From Acanthochlamys bracteata (taxonomy: Eukaryota > Streptophyta > Magnoliopsida > Pandanales > Velloziaceae), in the NCBI GenBank assembly GCA_019914995.1, contig CM034128.1:374501-438500 (forward strand): a DNA stretch of 64,000 nt, written 5' to 3'. Position 1 is the first letter of the stretch. Every line of letters starts with the position of its first letter. Positions 30,185 to 45,100 of the stretch are shown here, piece after piece. A program made the position numbers and the translations under genes. The notes under the pieces were generated by a model, which saw only the letters and a program-made list of their open reading frames with translations, had not been told where the DNA came from and searched no databases.

Positions 30185-33100
30185 TCATGTCTGAACATTG
30201 GCTTTGTTTCCAGCAAGAATAAGGGAGATCTCCAAACCTCGGCTGAATGCTTGATTGAACAGAAACCGTGACTGGAATGTTGATACAAAAGGGAACCATG
30301 AGAGGAACCCCAGAGGTGCGAAGATAATCATGCCCATCCCAGCATCATACATTCGAGCAATCTCACGTACAGAGTTCCATAAGCCAATAGTCCTCACGAA
30401 ACGTTTCCAAGTGATAGCAAGCTGTTCCATTGTCAAATTGCATCAACACTGTGAAATGCAACCATGTCTTAAACATGCTTAAAAAGTGATACTTTTTTCT
30501 AAAGATGACAAACTTACACATAAAATTCCCCAACCAGTAGGAACAAAAGCTAGAACGCTCGCAAACAAGTCGACAATGGACAGCTTTGTTAACACAACAA
30601 ATAAAACAACGGCAGCAATGATTCCTAGGGCAGTTAACCCCTGTATGAACCTCATGACAAGCTGAATTTTCAGATTATATGTGAACACCTGCATATGTCA
30701 ATGGGGAACAATCTCCAGATCTCAGAAATATTATAAAACAACATCCAGTTTACCTTGTCTTAGAAAAATTGATGTTTAATACGATAGCTGGCTCAATAAC
30801 TAACCTTGAACAATAGGACCATGGCAAACAGGACAACCCAGGAATAGCCATAGAGCTGAAAGAAGAGAGAAGTATTTACAGTACATAATAGAACAGTAAA
30901 TCACATCAGCAGATGGACTAGAAACTTTTTGGGCAAATTCTAAGAGAAACAGATTAATGGAACACATTTGGAATACATTAGCGTAAAAGAATCCGTGTAG
31001 GTAACCCACCCGAGGGATGACTGGTTGATTGTTTTTAGCTGCTTTGGGGTAGATGTTTTAAAGATTAATTAGCACAGTTCTAGCCACATACTGAGCTTCA
31101 TAGAAAGGAGGAAAAGAATAGAGAGTCGTATTCACATTTACATTTTCCTTATTTATTGACTTTGTCATTCTAGGTGCAAAATGTGTGGTTTAAAGCTTTA
31201 AATAAGGAGCACATGAGTTGACAAAGGCATAATAACTTACCGCTAGAGATGTATTATTTCCTGTAAGATTAAGCTTGTATACAATGCCATACTGAAATAT
31301 GAAAAATCTGACGCTCAGAATAGTTTCCAAGATACGCCCCCTTAACGTATGAATGTGCGCCTGCAGATCATAACATACATGGACAGTGAAAAATCCTGAA
31401 TTCCAACGATCATCTACCTAGTAGAAAGAATATGCATATAGACTACATTGGTAGGAACAAAAAACAGGAAAATCTTATAATAGCCAGACATTTGTACAGT
31501 GCAGAATACTCTACCATAGTTGAGACAGAGTTTCAGCAATGTTTATCAAACCAAAGCATCACTCTTAGCCAATAAGGAAGACGGCACCAGGGTAAAGGAG
31601 TTGCCCCAAGAAAATAATAATGCTGACTTCGCACCTTACAAGCAAAATATTGCAGTTCTTACTTCCTATAAACTCATCATTTCTACGGTAGATGGATCCC
31701 AACTCATCTAGTAGGATTGTGATCTCACATGAAAATGTGAACCCAACAATTCAAATAGTGTCTCTGAATAGATCTCTAGATCCATGTATGACCTCTAAGC
31801 ACGGCCTTTAGTTAAATCATGGTTGCCAAAAGGTGTGATGTCACCCTTGAAACAATAATCAAAGAAAAGTCAGTTTTGTGCCAGACTTAATTCTGGCACA
31901 TTTCTATCTAAAATTGTTCACTATGCTCTATCCTAGTATGCAATCTAAATCTGTTCCAGTTCCAGGAACCTTCCACATCAAAAGAGTTCAACCCAACTTC
32001 AGTGTCTATTCTTCATCCTCTCCTTCCATGTCTACTGCCAAATCTTAATGACCACCAGATTTATTAGATTCTCTAGTGAACCATACCCATTAGGCATTAG
32101 TTACTCCTATTAAGCTTCTTCATTCTGTTTTGATACTTCGAAAAATTACTGCCATTAAACTTTTAAACCTCTTACTATGTCCATCACAACCTAGTATCAT
32201 CCTTTAATTCTTTAGTTGACAAACAAACTGTTTACTATATTTTAGTCTCATAAGAAGCCCAGCAAATGTGTTTAGTCTTCCAATGACAAAGTATTGATAA
32301 TTAAACAATGGAAACAAGGCTTGACGAAGGTATAACGAAACTAATGCTAAAGAAGAATACTTTAGAAATGAGCCTATACAAATCAGCATATACAACAGGC
32401 AGATACAGCAGATATCCGCTAAATAAGCATCTAAATACCTGCTCCTCGTCCCACCAAGATTCCCAACTCCTTTCCCCCTTTATTCCAACTCCACCCTTAT
32501 AAAGAAGCCATGAAATCCAGTCGTCAAAGTCCTCTACAGTCCTGTTGAATTATCAAAATAACTGACTGAGATGAAGAATTCAAATCTAACCCCTATATAA
32601 TCATCAAAGGCACTTAACTACTTCAAGTATTATTTCTAAACTGCAAATAAAATGTCTGAGACGCAAATATCTGAGTGGAAGCATGTGCATACAAACATTT
32701 GTTTGCAAGTGCCACTAAGAATTTTCTCACACCTCAAATAAAGTTTTCTAGCAGAACCAGCTAGAAGAGGAGTTTATTTCAAAAACTTACTTCTGCCATT
32801 CAAATCCTGAAGGGTTGAAGATATAAGGTGCAAAGAGCCACGATATAACTAGGAACCAACTACTGACAGTAAGGAGAATAAATGATGAGGCGCCACCTTC
32901 AGTATAGCCATATGCTATATATACTATCAGCAGGAGTGCTACCTCGAGTCTGTAAAAGGAATTGTTTTGGAAAGTGAATACTAAAAGAGTTAAATGGAGA
33001 GAACAAACAAAAACAAGAAAAGACATCCTGGAAAGGATCTGTACTTACGCCTTAACAAAGTGACTGCGTGAATAAAGCCTATAATTTTCAGCAAATCTAA

Positions 33101-36100
33101 TATGGCGGACAACAAAGCCTCTTCCAGTTGCCCTATACTGTTATCAAATAGATTGAATTAGACAGCAGAAAGCAGTACAGCTATTTCTGTTCCAAATTCA
33201 AAGCACAATACTTACCTTTGCACCACCATGAAGAATAGTTCTTCCAAAATAGTGTGTTCTTGTTCCAAGGGAAAAAGTAAAGAATACAGCACACAACTGC
33301 AGCTGCATGGTAATGAAATCGAAAACAGCCTGCAGACTTCTTATATATCAGTACATCAGGGGAGAAAGAATTCCTATGAGCTAGAACTACTTCGAGAAAC
33401 AACAAATCTTGAAAAAGCACTTGAAATTTGAGAAGACCAACTGCATCAGGATATATGTACAAGTTGCAGAGACGACTTAGTTACTGAAAGTATCTAGAAT
33501 GACGATTCAATTATTACAGGTTCCCACAGGAAGAAGATGGTCAAAGAAGAAAAATGATTCCAGAAGAGGAAAAGAGCTTGCTGAAACTTATGGAATGGAA
33601 GGCCATGATATCATTCTACATGCTTAGCGTGTTAAGAGCAAGACTGTTCCATAAATAAGACCCTATCAACTACTGTTTAGCTGTGTTAGGCCACCAGTTC
33701 ACCTACTATTGTTGAACACAACCATTCAATACATATCGCTGATGAGATCAGGCTTTTCTCGTATAGGCAATACCCAACTGTTGTCTACAAGACTAATTGT
33801 ACATTATGGTACTTACTTCGGAGGAGCAACTCCTAAAAGACAATCTTTTACTACATAACTAGAAAAGCAGGAAAAGCAAACACAACTTCTTTCAATTTAA
33901 GCAAAGAAAATAAATTCCTGTGACACTAAAAGATGATAATGCAATTTTGTATTGACCTTCAGTAATCCTCGTTCCAGTATAAAACCCATTATCATCGGAA
34001 CAGCAGTAAATATACCAATCTGAACCAAGAATTGTGCATTTAGAGCAGCATTAAGTGCAGTGTTCCTTAACATCCTAGCTCTCCTTGAAATTGCAGAATC
34101 AAGACCGGAGAGAGCCTACAAAAATTTGTTTGAATTAGAAAAAAAGTAAAACATTCAAGTCATTACCAAACAAACACAAGCGTAAACTGTAAGTTTGCAA
34201 ACAAAATACTTCAGAACAAATGTTAATGACGGCATCATTGTGCATCTATGAGAACTGAACTTACAAGATAGACCCTCCCGTACAAGAAAATATAGACAGT
34301 TAGCACGGTCATCTGCAAAAACCTCGATTTCAGAACTGTAGAGACCTTAGTTGAACAGAATATAGTATCATGCAATGATAAAGTATACCATGGTGCAAAC
34401 ATAGTAACCAACAGTAGTGAAGAAGAATGACAGCATTCTAAAGAAGTCAAAAAGCTGTCCAATCCGATAAATATCCCTACTCAGAACCTGCTCTCCATTC
34501 CCGCCAGCCACTTTACCCTCAAAAAGAGCAATTTGGTTTAATCCGACATCCCTTCCCTTCCCAACCTATAATCAAAAGCAGAATGTGCACCATCAATAAC
34601 TCTTAAGTTGTATATCTAGAATATCACAGCAAAATACTTCCATATCTAGCAACCTGAATATACTCATGGTGTGTGACATTTCCTTGTCGTAGCGTTGAAT
34701 TAAATCCTGCAAGATTTATTCATATTATGAGATATCTGGAATGCATTAAAAAGCTAGTGCAATTTGATGGAAAGCCTGATATAATTATCATCTTCTTAAT
34801 ATCCTTGTTGCAGAAGAATAGTTTTTCTAGAGACTAAGGTCAGTCCTCAACAAGGATTATATTTGAGTTATGACAAAAGTTCCTATTTGTATACTAGAAA
34901 GCTATCAATCTTAAACACAAGTTATATGAGTAGTACTGCAATGATTAATCCTAGATTGGATGCAATCTAAGAACTCCGTATCAAATGAATTAATCATCCG
35001 CATTAGTAAAAAGTTAATAATTCATTGACCTATTACCTAACCACTATCCGGTTTTGGACAGAACAGATGAAACACATATCACCTTCCCAACTGAGAAAAC
35101 TTCTGTCACGGTTCATCAATTTAAAGACATCTTACCACGCATAGCAGCTTGAAATAAATTTAGAGACTGTTATAGACTGATGATATGAAGGGCTGGCAAT
35201 TTAACTGACAAAGAGTTTCTGGTCAACTCATCCAGTGGTTAACAGATTTTAAGCATGTTCCATATAATCAAGGATAGCAAGTAGCATGTATTGGGTGCTA
35301 CATGCATCCCTCAACTGGAAGGTAGGATTACACTATTGAAGACAATCCATACCTCCATCAGATTGAATGGGCCAGAGGAGAAGCTAACAAGAAGCGAGCT
35401 TTGAATGACAAAGGAATCTGGTCATAAAGAATTTTCTTTCCATGTTTACAGTTATATTATCTATATCAGTTATAAGGGCACTCATCACTCCATCTTCCCA
35501 CATGTGCTACAGAGCAGGTAAACTTCAATACTAGAAACTACAATCATTTAAGAAATAAATAATAACATGTCATGGATCCTCTCTTAAATTGTGAATCACT
35601 AGCGTCAGGCCTTCAAAACGAACCTGCGTAAATATCTTCACTGATATTTATTACACGAGAAGCCTTGCTGATCCCACCTCGTGTTATGTGAAAAACTCTG
35701 TCAAAGACATCTGGATGTCCATAGTGCATTCGCACCCTACAATAAGATAATACAGAGAGCAAGAAATATGTTAGAAAGACCTTGCATACAGTGTGCATGA
35801 GATATGTTAGAAGTCATTGCAGGGATAAGATCGCAAAGGTACATTCCCAACCACCTCCTTAAAAGGCAAGCTCTTTGCAAAAGAATATAGAACAAAGGAT
35901 ACTCTATTATGTTGCAACGAGAAACAAGGATACTATTCTATTTAAGTTAGAAATTTTGCCACAAGCCATCTTAGAACAGAGATGAACAGCCACTAAGCAA
36001 GCTGCATTATAGAACAAACTTCCAAATGTAAATACTGGAATAAGGAGCATGTTTAGCTTCGCCAATTAGTTGAATACCCGTCTTATATTGGATTCTTAAG

Positions 36101-39100
36101 ATATCATAACAAAATTATGATCAAGATGCAGGTATTTATTATACTTCTCAACAGATATTTTACACCTCCAATGACAAATTAATATTGATGCAATCTCCCA
36201 TCATGGAAGCATTAAAATGGAGACAGAAATATCAGACAACATATAACTTACTTCAAAGGATATGCCAAAACCCTTTGGCCCAGTGTAACAAAGCTAGTTT
36301 CTTGATTTGACATGAATGCTGCCAAAGAAGACACACTGACAAAACAAAACAAAAATGAAAATCAATAAGGCCTTGGAGAGAAGATAATTTGGAAAGCAAC
36401 AAATAAGTGCAGCAGCAAATGGAAGTATAACCTTCCAGTAAAGACATGCTCTCTCACACCAAGGATCGTGGGACGTCGGATGCCATGATTTCCATAAAAT
36501 TCTTCAAGAAGATTCCTCACTTTCATTGCCTCCTCAAGGTAATTATCCTGCATTTTGCAGATAACCTCAGCAAATATCGAGTAACCAATTATTACACAGG
36601 ATATAAACTTTACATTTACTAGAGAAAAAGAGTTGACCTGTGGAGACTAACCATTTTCTTAGTAAACTATGAGGACATGCAGAGGCAGCAATGCAGAAGA
36701 CTAGGCCGATATAGTCTTCTCTACTATATGTTCCTACAACTCTGACACATAACATTCAATATGATGATCCAATTGGATTTATATCAAGTGGATTTCACAT
36801 TTTCAAATGAAAGATGATATGAGGAGAAAGTCTAAAGAGTTACCTAGAAACCACATTTCAAGTATTTATATAAGTTAAGTATCTTTAACCCAAGAACAGT
36901 GAATTTTACAAGTTGCCTATACCATAAAGACAGCATTTAAAGTGAAGGAAGAGAGTAAAGTTCAAACAGACAATTCTCTTGTGCTATATTAGCTTGGGAT
37001 GTAGTAGCAAACATTATTTTAGAATGCTTGGGCCAGGAAACAGGGTTAATACCCTCTGCATGTCAAGGCAACTAGGCATTTATATGGAATTCTAAAAGTT
37101 AAACCCTTTGTGAAAAAGCAAATAATTTTATTATGAAATAACTCCAAACAATAATCTTAGAGAGAAGATAGCTAATGGAAGGTCACCTGATTCATATCGA
37201 TTGTCTGTATTGCATCCCCACGTGTGAAAATTATGGCATGATTCTGGTTTTCAGGTTTTCCTTCTCCAAGTTTGGGATCTCCAGGTAGCTTAATTGAATA
37301 AATTTCCTATATAGAAAATAGAAAAGATTGTACAAACCTATACACAGTTTGTAGCAATTATTTTAAAAAAAACTACCTATGCTACAAGTACTGTCTGAGA
37401 AGTGAGGGCATTAAACGCACTAATTGTACTCTCCTATTATAAAGTAATGGCGGAAGAAGATAGCAAAAAGAATGAGAACAAAGTGGAGAAACAAGACAAG
37501 ATAACAAACCTGACCAAAGACTGATCATGTGAACTGACCCTTTAAAGGACTGCGCAAGAATATTGCACAAGTCATGCTGCAGTTTTTGTAAGTTTGGACT
37601 ATGAAGAGATGGTGCAAATAAGGAGCGATGAAACAATGGAAGAACTAACAAAGGGTTCTCAGTTGTAGTCAAAAACTCCAATTGATCAGCCAAAATAAAA
37701 GGTTGACAGAAATTTGAATGGTCCAAATCCTCAAGAAAACATTCTTGGCAAGACTCATTGAATACCTTGATAGACATTTCATGCCATTGCTAGAACAAGG
37801 GTGGTAGTGAAGTCATAATCTACAATTTCAGGTATCTACTGGATGTAAACTGGAATACTATTGCATTAAAGTAAAGTGTTAAAGGTGATCCATACTGCCT
37901 CTCCAAAACCGTGCAACTCAAAGATTTGAAAAAGTAAATTATTAGGTGTAAACAAATTAAGGGGAAAGGGAGAAACTGCAGTGAGAAAGATGGATTCCAA
38001 AAACGTATAGGATAAATCTCCAAGTGCTATGTGGACTAGAAGGAAAGCAGATAAACTTAATGATAGTAGGACGAGCTTGGAGAGAGCATTAAAACTAATG
38101 ATGAGAAAGAATTCGTAAGATGTATATAGTTAAATATCTGTTTTCTTAAATCACAATTTTATTTTGAGGAACAGTATAGAATTATCAATTACTGTCAGCG
38201 TATGTTTAGTAAACAAAAGTAGTGTTTACCAGAAAGCTCCTTTTTTTATTTGTCTTAAGCCAATGCCACCATTATATGGCATCGCCTTACACAACGTGTT
38301 CCTAAGCTACCCTTCCGAACAGACTATTTCAGGAGCACCACTGAACAAGCAACGTACCAAATGTATCCTAAGCTTAAGGTAAACAGATTATCAGAAGTAT
38401 TGAAGATGCTTACAAGAAGGATAAATTTCAAAATTTTAATACATAAAAAACTCCACATACCAAAAAACTACAACCAAGCAAGGAACAAAGGCATATACCT
38501 GATCCTTTCCATGCACATCAGCTTTAACAAGTTTTGAATAGAACTCTTTTGAAATGTTTCCATCGCTTCCTATACTTTCTTCTGTGTGTATAAAAGCCAC
38601 TCGGAGAGCCTCATTTCTGTAGAAGGGCAAAAGCATAAATCTATTGCAAAACAAAGAAACTAATTTAGACCTGTGTGCTAAGCTAACAAACCTGCTTAAT
38701 GAAACAAGGAAGCTAAACTCGTGCATAGTTTGAAGGAGGAATATATCAGATATACAAATAATAGTAATAATAATAATAATAATAATAACAAGATCCAAAG
38801 GATGATGGTGTGGAGTACAGATAGGCTGAGATCCCTGCTAGCTAGAGAGCCATTGACTTAGAAGTAAATGAAAGGAAAAAATATCATCAAGATATGGTTT
38901 GACAGCATACATCAGACTGTGAACAACACATTTAGGTAATGATTATCCTGTTCTCCAATTAACAAGCCAGAATGCCATCACATAGACTGAAGCGAAGGAC
39001 TTGCTGAGAATTACAATAGGTCTGATTACGTCTTTCGGAATGTTCTGAAACTTTTTAATAGAATCACCACTAAATACTGAAATTAAAACCTCTTATTCAA

Positions 39101-42100
39101 GCTCATTCAGATAGCCAGATGTAGTATGGAAGACCATCAAGAAAGAAACAATCGATACTGGCAAAGAAATAAACGAGAAGCATGAGCAGTGAAGAGATTA
39201 AAAGCAAGACTTGCACATATATTGCTGTCTGTGGCCAACAGATAATCTACTTGCAGAAGCTCAAGAGACTGCTAAGGGTTTGACTAATGGGAAAACGCAA
39301 CATGACATAACGAGTATGCTTATGGCTATATCTTAGAGTATTCCTAAGAGGCGCAAATAAACTAGACACCAATATTGGCAAATTGAGTCCAATAGGTGTG
39401 AAAGATGAGCGCAAAGAAGAGGATTCTCGAATTGCTTAGGAGACGCACAAAAGTGGTTAGGAAGAAATTAGGACCTTCCAAAAGACTTTGTTCAGACTAA
39501 GGAACTCATGGACGTTATTGACAGACCACCAAACAAAAGTGCTTCATGTGTCATTCGTTGGAGGCTTAGACCTAAAAGTACTTGAAATAAACCTTCCGGA
39601 GAGAAAGGTTGAACGATTGCAAATATATTTCCTATTAAATTACAGTTATGACCATCTCCACAAACCTTTGCATCAGAAGTAAAATATCAGCAGCCTCTGG
39701 AGCCTTCTTTTGCTTTTGCTGGCCATATATTTGGCAAGAAACTACATAAGTGAACTTAATGTCTGCTTGTGCACGGGCTTCAGATGAAAGTTTAAATCCT
39801 TCGCTGTTTAAATAATCATCTCGTGAGTAGCCATCTTCAATTCCTGCAAAATAAGATTTGAGTGTTGGAAAAACGAATTTAATCGTGATCTTCATGAATT
39901 CGGTTGCACTAATGTATGGGGTGAAGTACATAAATAAAGGGAAAAATGATAAACAAAATAGGATCAGAAATAAATTGCAATTATGCATGGTTCTGATAAT
40001 TAAAGAACCTCCTAGAGATCTCTTCTCCAAATAGCTCTGTAGCATGAGTGCCCTCCTGTAGTACATCATGCCTCTTACTGTATAAGAAACAATGTCAGAA
40101 ATAAAATACTGAGCAGACACACACCAAAAAGCAAGGGATACACTTCCTTAGTGCAAGATTATAGGCACAAACCTGTCCTAGCTAAAGTCTGGCCTCGATA
40201 AGATGCCCAAAACCGCAACTCTAATGTGTCACTTGCATTGTGCTGTAGGGCTTCTGCAGTTGTTTCGCTACGACCAATACGTTCCAGAAAGTTATCCCAT
40301 TCATCTGAAAAGAAACCAAGTTACAAAACAATGACAAAACATAAAGCACTGTAAATTAAGAATAATACTACAATGCTGAACCTATTATGTAAATAATTAA
40401 CATAGATGTATATAGAAAGAAATTGCTTTCATGACTCAATTGCAGCAAACTACAAACTACCAAAGGGAAACAGCAGAAACAACAACAATAACAACAACAG
40501 TAATAAATAAATAAATAAATAAATAATATATATATATATATATGTACACATATATGTATATGTATATATATGTACATGTACATACATATATATATATATA
40601 TAGGGATAGGATTAAAAAGGCACATGCAATCCTTAAACGAATATGGTGCACATGCCGACCAAAAGTCGGCGAGATATTCAAATCCAATATCCACCGTAGG
40701 ATATGAAGAACCATTAGTAGAAAACATGTTGATAAAATATTAACTCAATCGGAATACAAACCGACCTCCAACAGAACTCTTGATCAAAGTGACACAAAAA
40801 TAAAATATATATTTTTTGTCGAATTTAACATTTTATGTCATTTTAATCAGAAGGTCCGATGGAGGTCTGTTTGTATTCAAATTGATCTGAAATTTTATCA
40901 ATATGTTATCAACTCATAATTCTTTATATACAACGGTGAAATTGAATTTGAATGTCTCGCCGGCCACTTTTGGCCGGCATGTGCACCATATGCCTCTATT
41001 TTATATATATATATAATTTTTGTTAGCTCTTAAGCACATCGGTGAGAGGTGGCATAGCACCTCCGACCAAGGTTGTCAAAATCAAAATTTTAGGTAATAT
41101 CGTTTTGTTTGAGTAGGATCGTAAAATCAAAATTTTAAAATAATATCGTAAGATTTTACATACCAATAAAAAAAATTTAATACCATTAAAAATTTTTTAT
41201 AAATTTTTTTAAATATTTAAAACAATTAGTATATTTACAAAATTTAGAAAAAAATTCTTTTAAATTTTATAAAAAACTCCTCTATACTTTATATAAAATC
41301 CTTCAAAATTATACTTTTGTAGAGAACCTTCTTAAATTTTACATAAAACTCTCTAAAATTTTACAAAAAATACACTCAAATTCAGCTAATTACAAAATTT
41401 TCTCCAAAATAAAATCATATAAAAATCATTAAAAAATCAAAATTTTATCAATTTTAAGATTTAAATCAGGATCCAAGTGAAATTTTACTCAAAAAAGAAT
41501 TTTACTTGAAACATGATCGTTTCGGTGATGTAAAATCGTAAAATCGAAGGATTTTAAGATTTAAATCAGAATTTTGATAACCTTACCTCCGACAATACCA
41601 TAAAAAGAATGCTGAGATTTCAACTTCATACATGTCATAAGAAGAGTGGTTCCTATTACTTTCTCATGAAAACTTTTAAAAAATAATTGCTAGTTAATGC
41701 TTCAACTACCTAGCAAGTCTCTTAGACAATTTTACTTGATGGTGCAGAGAGCGCAATGAGTTACTGCACATACACACAATTGAACCGTGTTAGGCAGTTA
41801 GCAGCTTACATCAAGACCTAGGAGTGAAACTCTGATAAAAGCACTTCGATAAATGGTTCACCCGATTTGCACCACACAGTTTCTCGTGTTAGAATAGAAA
41901 GATCAGCTCTGGTAGAGCTCTGAGTTATCCTTTACAAAACATACGGATTAACAAGTCTAATCGGAAAAGAGTTAGGTAGCAACAAGCTGTAGCATTTTCA
42001 GACATTCAAAAAGAAAAACATAAGATCATCACACTGTGAAAATGACTAGCTGCTTTGCACAATGAACACTATCAATATTTTGTGTCAAATTCAAGTTCAA

Positions 42101-45100
42101 ACAATTACCAGGAAAGATTTTCTGAAGATAGAAAAGAATGGAGATCCCATCCTCATTCTCAGCCTTCAATTCTGAGGAACTATACAGTACAGTCTCACTA
42201 TAGTAAGGAGTAAAAACACTGTTTGACAAAAAGATACAGTATCATTACAGAAAAGTTACTTGAGAGATATAACTAAAATATCTGCATGAAATATTACCTG
42301 AAAGGAATCATCTGAGACACAGGTCTAGCTGGAGGCATATCCATGAACAATGAATTTGTGAAGAACTGCAACCTCCTTCTTGCTTCTAAATTTTTAGGAA
42401 CGTTAGCAGCAGAATCCTTTACTGTTAGAAGTAAGTGCACACGCTTAACTTGCTCCTTCTGCAAACAAAGACAGAATATTAACTTCAACGATGTAGAATG
42501 GATTGATCTAAACAAATAATAATAATAATAAATCACCATTTCTGGATCACTTGGCCATCTTATTCTTGAGAAGAGACGCCCTTCATTTCGAGCTCTTGCT
42601 AAAATATCCCATGTATCAAATCGTTCCCTAGAAAGGAAAGGACTATTGAGATAAAGAGAAATTGAATGCCACAAAATATCCTAGAGGTCAAGCTTCATGA
42701 GAAAATATACCTCAAATTCGATGTCAGGAGATCATGAGTGATCACATCATACAAGTCATAGACAGCTTTTGAAGCACCTCGTGCAAGTTCAGGGGTCTCA
42801 TTACGTATCTGCAAAGTGCATTACTTATTAACTATTTAGCAAATGAATTCACCAAATACTGAATTTCTACTTGTCTACGCTGTGATAAACACACTCTTCC
42901 GTGCATGTACTCTCCCTTGCTTTGGTTCTAATTACGACCAACACGTGCTACTTGCAGAAACAAAATATCTACATATGCAGACAAGATACTAGGCCACGTA
43001 CTATACTGCTCAAAATTAAGTTTAGCAGTTCCTTTTTTATTCAGATACCAAAGGACTATAGCAAACACAAAATTTACTTGAATTGTTCAAAGAAAGTAAT
43101 TAAAAGCTCAGTTACACAGCTCATACAACCAACAAAACATCCATATATTAGAAAATTGCAAAGACCAATCATGCGTTTATGTGATGAAGCTCAGTTGCAT
43201 CAAAATAATGTAAACAGAATGATATATAAGTGCATCAAGTGTAACCATATCCTAAATAACACAATTGCATACTTACAAGTAACCCAGTCAATGCAGAGAA
43301 CCTTGACGATACTAATTGGAGTTTCTTCAGTGTTATGGTCACATGAAGTGCCCCTTCAGAAATGCTGCTATTGATCTCCTGAAAAAGTCTTTGCACCCTA
43401 TGCAAACAAAATAATTTATTCAAAGAATAGCATGTTGAATATATATCTTTATAAAAAAAAAAGGTTATGTGACACAGAACAAGATAAAAGATAGAGACAG
43501 CATTGTCCCAACAAAAAGGTGGAAGGATCGAGAGCCCACAATATAGCTTTAATAGTGGGAAAAGTCCTATTATTATGTAGTGCAATGAACCACTCCTTCA
43601 CATACTTCTCAGATCATGTTTATTGATGCTATTTCTTTGCTTGGGGTAACGATGTACATGGTTTTTTATGAGACTTGCCAAATACCTCAGGTTCACTATG
43701 CAAAGCACTTTGTCCAACCAAAAATGCACATTTCAGACTCGTAAGGCCATAAAAGATGAGATCCTATAGAAGTTCTCCAATGTAATGATGCAATGCTACA
43801 AAATAAATAATAATAAATATATATTTCCTTCTATAAAGTACATCATACCAAAGTCTTCCTTCATCCTCAACAATATAATGGAGAATCCTCTCTGCGCTGT
43901 AATAGCATTCCTGCACAGCATAGGCCATATATTGGTCCTTGCATATTCTGTTCCAAAGGTCAGTTTGTGTGTCCTTACAGTCCCAAGCCAAGTCAATTGC
44001 CATCAAGATCTGGAATTTATATTTCCAACACATTAAGAATCAAAAAAGGATGCAACCATTGCAAGTTCTATATGCTGTCAGCACACCTTACTGCTGAGAA
44101 GAAACAGAGGCCACTGCACTAGCCTCAAGCTTCCAAAATTGCTTGGAACAGAGAGCAAATCCACTTCTCTGCAGATTGTAATAAGAAGTTACTAAAAGAC
44201 TCCAATATCTAATGATACAAGAGGAAGGAGCTCAACATTCAAACTTCTGATTACCTGTTACTGATATAATCTTCTTCGCGCAAACTTTTAACAATTTCAT
44301 TCCAAAATGGACTAAATATAGCTGCATGCTCCTTATTAATGTATAAAGGCTCCTACAAAAGATATCAAAGATAATGCAATGTTATCCTGCACAGGAAGAC
44401 CATTACTCGTAAAAGATACAAGTTTTAGTGAACAACTAGGGAAATATCAGGTTAACACCTTGAAACATGGACCTAATTCTCACATTCCTGTGTAACCTTC
44501 AACCTCAATTTTCATCCACATTCATGCGCAAGAAGAACTATGGGATTGTGCACTAAAGTTGTCGTCATAGATTAGCAGAAACCAATAAGTAAACGATATA
44601 CACCAACTTTTAACAAGACAAAAACCATAAAACTATAATTAATTTATTGTTGAGGAGGGAAAATGGCATGCCAAGGGTATCTTGTGGAGTAAAAAAAGGG
44701 GACCCTCATGAGATCAAAAGACATTATTCCAGTAGTGTAATTGGGAATGCTACATGCTACACCAGCAAAAGTTGACACAGAACTTGGTTAGTGTTTAGAA
44801 CTTTGTACACTGACTGCTAGTCGAGCAAATGAAACCATGTATAAAGAATCACCTGGGCATACTGTCTTCCCTGTGGCATCCTATATCAGTGTAAAATAAA
44901 CAAAATTAGAATACATACTACATAACTTGAGAAGTCAAAACAAAGAATTTTAAAGCATTCTCAAAATATGAAGAGAGAACCTCTTTGTCTGGGGGGAAAT
45001 GAGGTTTTTAACAAAAGCTTCCGGAAAACTCTCAAATCTTCTGTGAAGCATATCAAGAGACCGTATCTGCAAAATTCAAATGGGGTTCAATTCCAAAATA

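Noticed and set aside
40368-40727. Two overlapping minus-strand ORFs rich in Tyr, Ile and Cys
   Set aside because: They are translations of the TA/TATG and ACA microsatellites in a callose synthase intron.
42901-43374. A 157-codon plus-strand ORF
   Set aside because: It overlaps callose synthase exon 27 and its intron on the opposite strand; it is a shadow.
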